From: Lachnospiraceae bacterium
GTDB lineage: Bacteria; Bacillota; Clostridia; Lachnospirales; Lachnospiraceae
Reading direction: 5' to 3'
Assembly (NCBI GenBank): GCA_004552595.1
Contig: SFNX01000108.1
Span: 1 to 6,736, forward strand
DNA length: 6,736 nucleotides
Numbering within the stretch: position 1 is the first letter of the stretch; each line of letters begins with the position of its first letter. The position numbers and the translations under genes were made by a program. This document shows positions 6,075 through 6,736 of this stretch, one piece after another. The notes under the pieces are model-generated. The model worked only from the letters and a program-made list of their open reading frames with translations. It had not been told where the DNA came from and did no database searches.

Positions 6075-6113
6075 AATGAGCATCTCCCAACTATTAAGGA
6101 GATGCTCATTTTT
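6075..6113 (+). terminator. intrinsic terminator of the rightward pair
   Basis: AATGAGCATCTCC (6075-6087) pairs perfectly with GGAGATGCTCATT (6098-6110) around a 10-base loop, and the T-run continues to 6113. It starts 22 bases past the amidase stop at 6052. Confidence 0.85.
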
Positions 6114-6296
6114 CATTATGGGTTAACGCCTAACTTTTCATTTATTGTACTAACAACTTATGTAGCATTATAAATGCAACAAAGGAGTTACAAGAAATCC
6201 TAACTCACTCTATCCTTGAATTCCAAGGAACCAAGAGACCCAACATAAGGTTTAGCGGACAGTAATAAATATTTGCACTATCAAAGCCTATATGTC
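6114..6296. other. AT-rich intergenic DNA, no gene seen
   Basis: No credible reading frame, RNA gene or promoter was found. Two weak complements are visible: GAGTTA/TAACTC around 6185-6205 and CCTTG-AATTC-CAAGG around 6214-6228. Neither resembles a known element. The whole gene-free gap is 6053-6379, with one terminator near each end. Confidence 0.5.
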
Positions 6297-6332
6297 AAAA
6301 AAAAAATCGGCAAGCTTGCTCACTTGCCGATT
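6297..6332 (-). terminator. intrinsic terminator of the leftward gene on the right flank
   Basis: AATCGGCAAG (6305-6314) pairs with CTTGCCGATT (6323-6332) around an 8-base loop. On the minus strand the stem is followed directly by a run of T (the A-run 6297-6306 on the plus strand). It lies 47 bases beyond the stop of the 6380-6736 gene. Confidence 0.85.
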
Positions 6333-6379
6333 CTGATATAGTCTGTAATATTATTTCAACAAAAATATGCGGAGATGGA

Positions 6380-6736
6380 CTACAGGCGCTCTACTTGCAC
6401 ACCGCCCTGCTTGCCACAGATGTAGCTCATCGGCTTGTCGAAGCCTTCGTGCATCAGTTCATCAATAAACAAAGGCTGATTGTCGAAAAAGTACAAACTC
6501 TTGAATGTGTCGCCCACCGCGAGTTTTGAATTTTGCGATTGCTCCACCACGAAAGAATTATTGCCGGTGAATTGAATCTCAATTCTGCGATTCGGCTCCC
6601 AGGTCACAGCCAAGCGGTCGCCCGGTTGCAAGGCGTCGGAGCGGATACCTTTGCCCAAAAATTCTTGCGAGGTGGCGGTATGGTCGAGGTGCACGAGAAA
6701 TGCCTCCCAATTTTTGAAGTCCAAAAATCGAGCCAG
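6380..6736 (-). CDS. C-terminal part of an unrecognised protein (5' end outside window)
   Basis: The last 118 residues of a leftward gene; the frame is open to the window edge, so the true start lies beyond 6736. The TTG at 6722-6724 is in frame but need not be a start. The visible part is beta-rich and soluble-looking, with GDRLAVTWEPNRRIEIQF, GNNSFVVEQSQNSKLAVGD and a terminal YICGKQGGVQVERL. It has no membrane helix and no catalytic motif that I know. The pattern 'PGD...V.W.....I...G...F.V......L.VGD.F' suggests a small barrel fold, but I cannot name the family. It is more GC-rich than the SH3b block (about 53% in 6361-6420) and ends at a strong terminator, so it probably belongs to the resident chromosome on the right side of the insert. 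Confidence 0.7.
   Translation of the reverse strand: MARFLDFKNWEAFLVHLDHTATSQEFLGKGIRSDALQPGDRLAVTWEPNRRIEIQFTGNNSFVVEQSQNSKLAVGDTFKSLYFFDNQPLFIDELMHEGFDKPMSYICGKQGGVQVERL

Noticed and set aside
6053..6379. tRNA, small RNA or attachment site in the gap after the amidase
   Set aside because: No cloverleaf arms or repeated core sequence were found; only two terminators and weak complements are visible.

Overview
The window looks like an accessory stretch of a Bacteroidota chromosome, most likely a gut Bacteroidales (Prevotella, Muribaculaceae or Bacteroides type). The signs are: Bacteroidota-type promoters (TTTG, 19 bases, TAnnTTTG) where others would have -35/-10 boxes; no clear Shine-Dalgarno sites; lipoprotein signal sequences; a GYF_2 domain protein; an S41 peptidase of the Bacteroidota lipoprotein type; and TTCATAAT-rich intergenic DNA. 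The genus cannot be fixed from the sequence alone.

Left flank (1-1624): the 3' end of a possible DUF3316-type envelope protein gene, a short TTCATAAT repeat cluster, and a lipoprotein S41 peptidase gene broken by a frameshift near 1210-1219. The frameshift leaves the nucleophile serine half out of frame. A small exported protein of unknown function follows (1657-2160), ending before a complex inverted repeat.

Centre (2337-6113): the most interesting part. Two gene pairs are transcribed away from a shared 354-base intergenic region that holds a candidate promoter on each strand. Leftward come a membrane protein (GYF_2 domain, one transmembrane helix, two SH3b domains) and then a lipoprotein with one SH3b domain and a C-terminal NlpC/P60-like cysteine peptidase domain. 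Rightward come a secreted protein of two SH3b domains and then a secreted SH3b-NlpC/P60 protein that is a close paralog of the leftward one (about 73% identity in the catalytic domain by hand alignment). Each arm thus reads 'double-SH3b protein, then SH3b-amidase', and each ends in a 13-bp inverted repeat 21-22 bases after the amidase stop. All six SH3b domains share an unusual ending, YYxPK[KR][YF][AG]. The likely theme is binding and cleavage of peptidoglycan in the periplasm, with one component reaching into the cytoplasm. Whether this is cell-wall remodelling, envelope sensing or an interbacterial toxin/protection system cannot be decided here.

Right flank (6297-6736): a leftward terminator and the 3' part of an unrecognised gene on the minus strand that runs off the window. 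The flanks are around 53-60% GC in the lines I counted, while the central block is visibly AT-rich, which suggests that the SH3b locus is an acquired insert.
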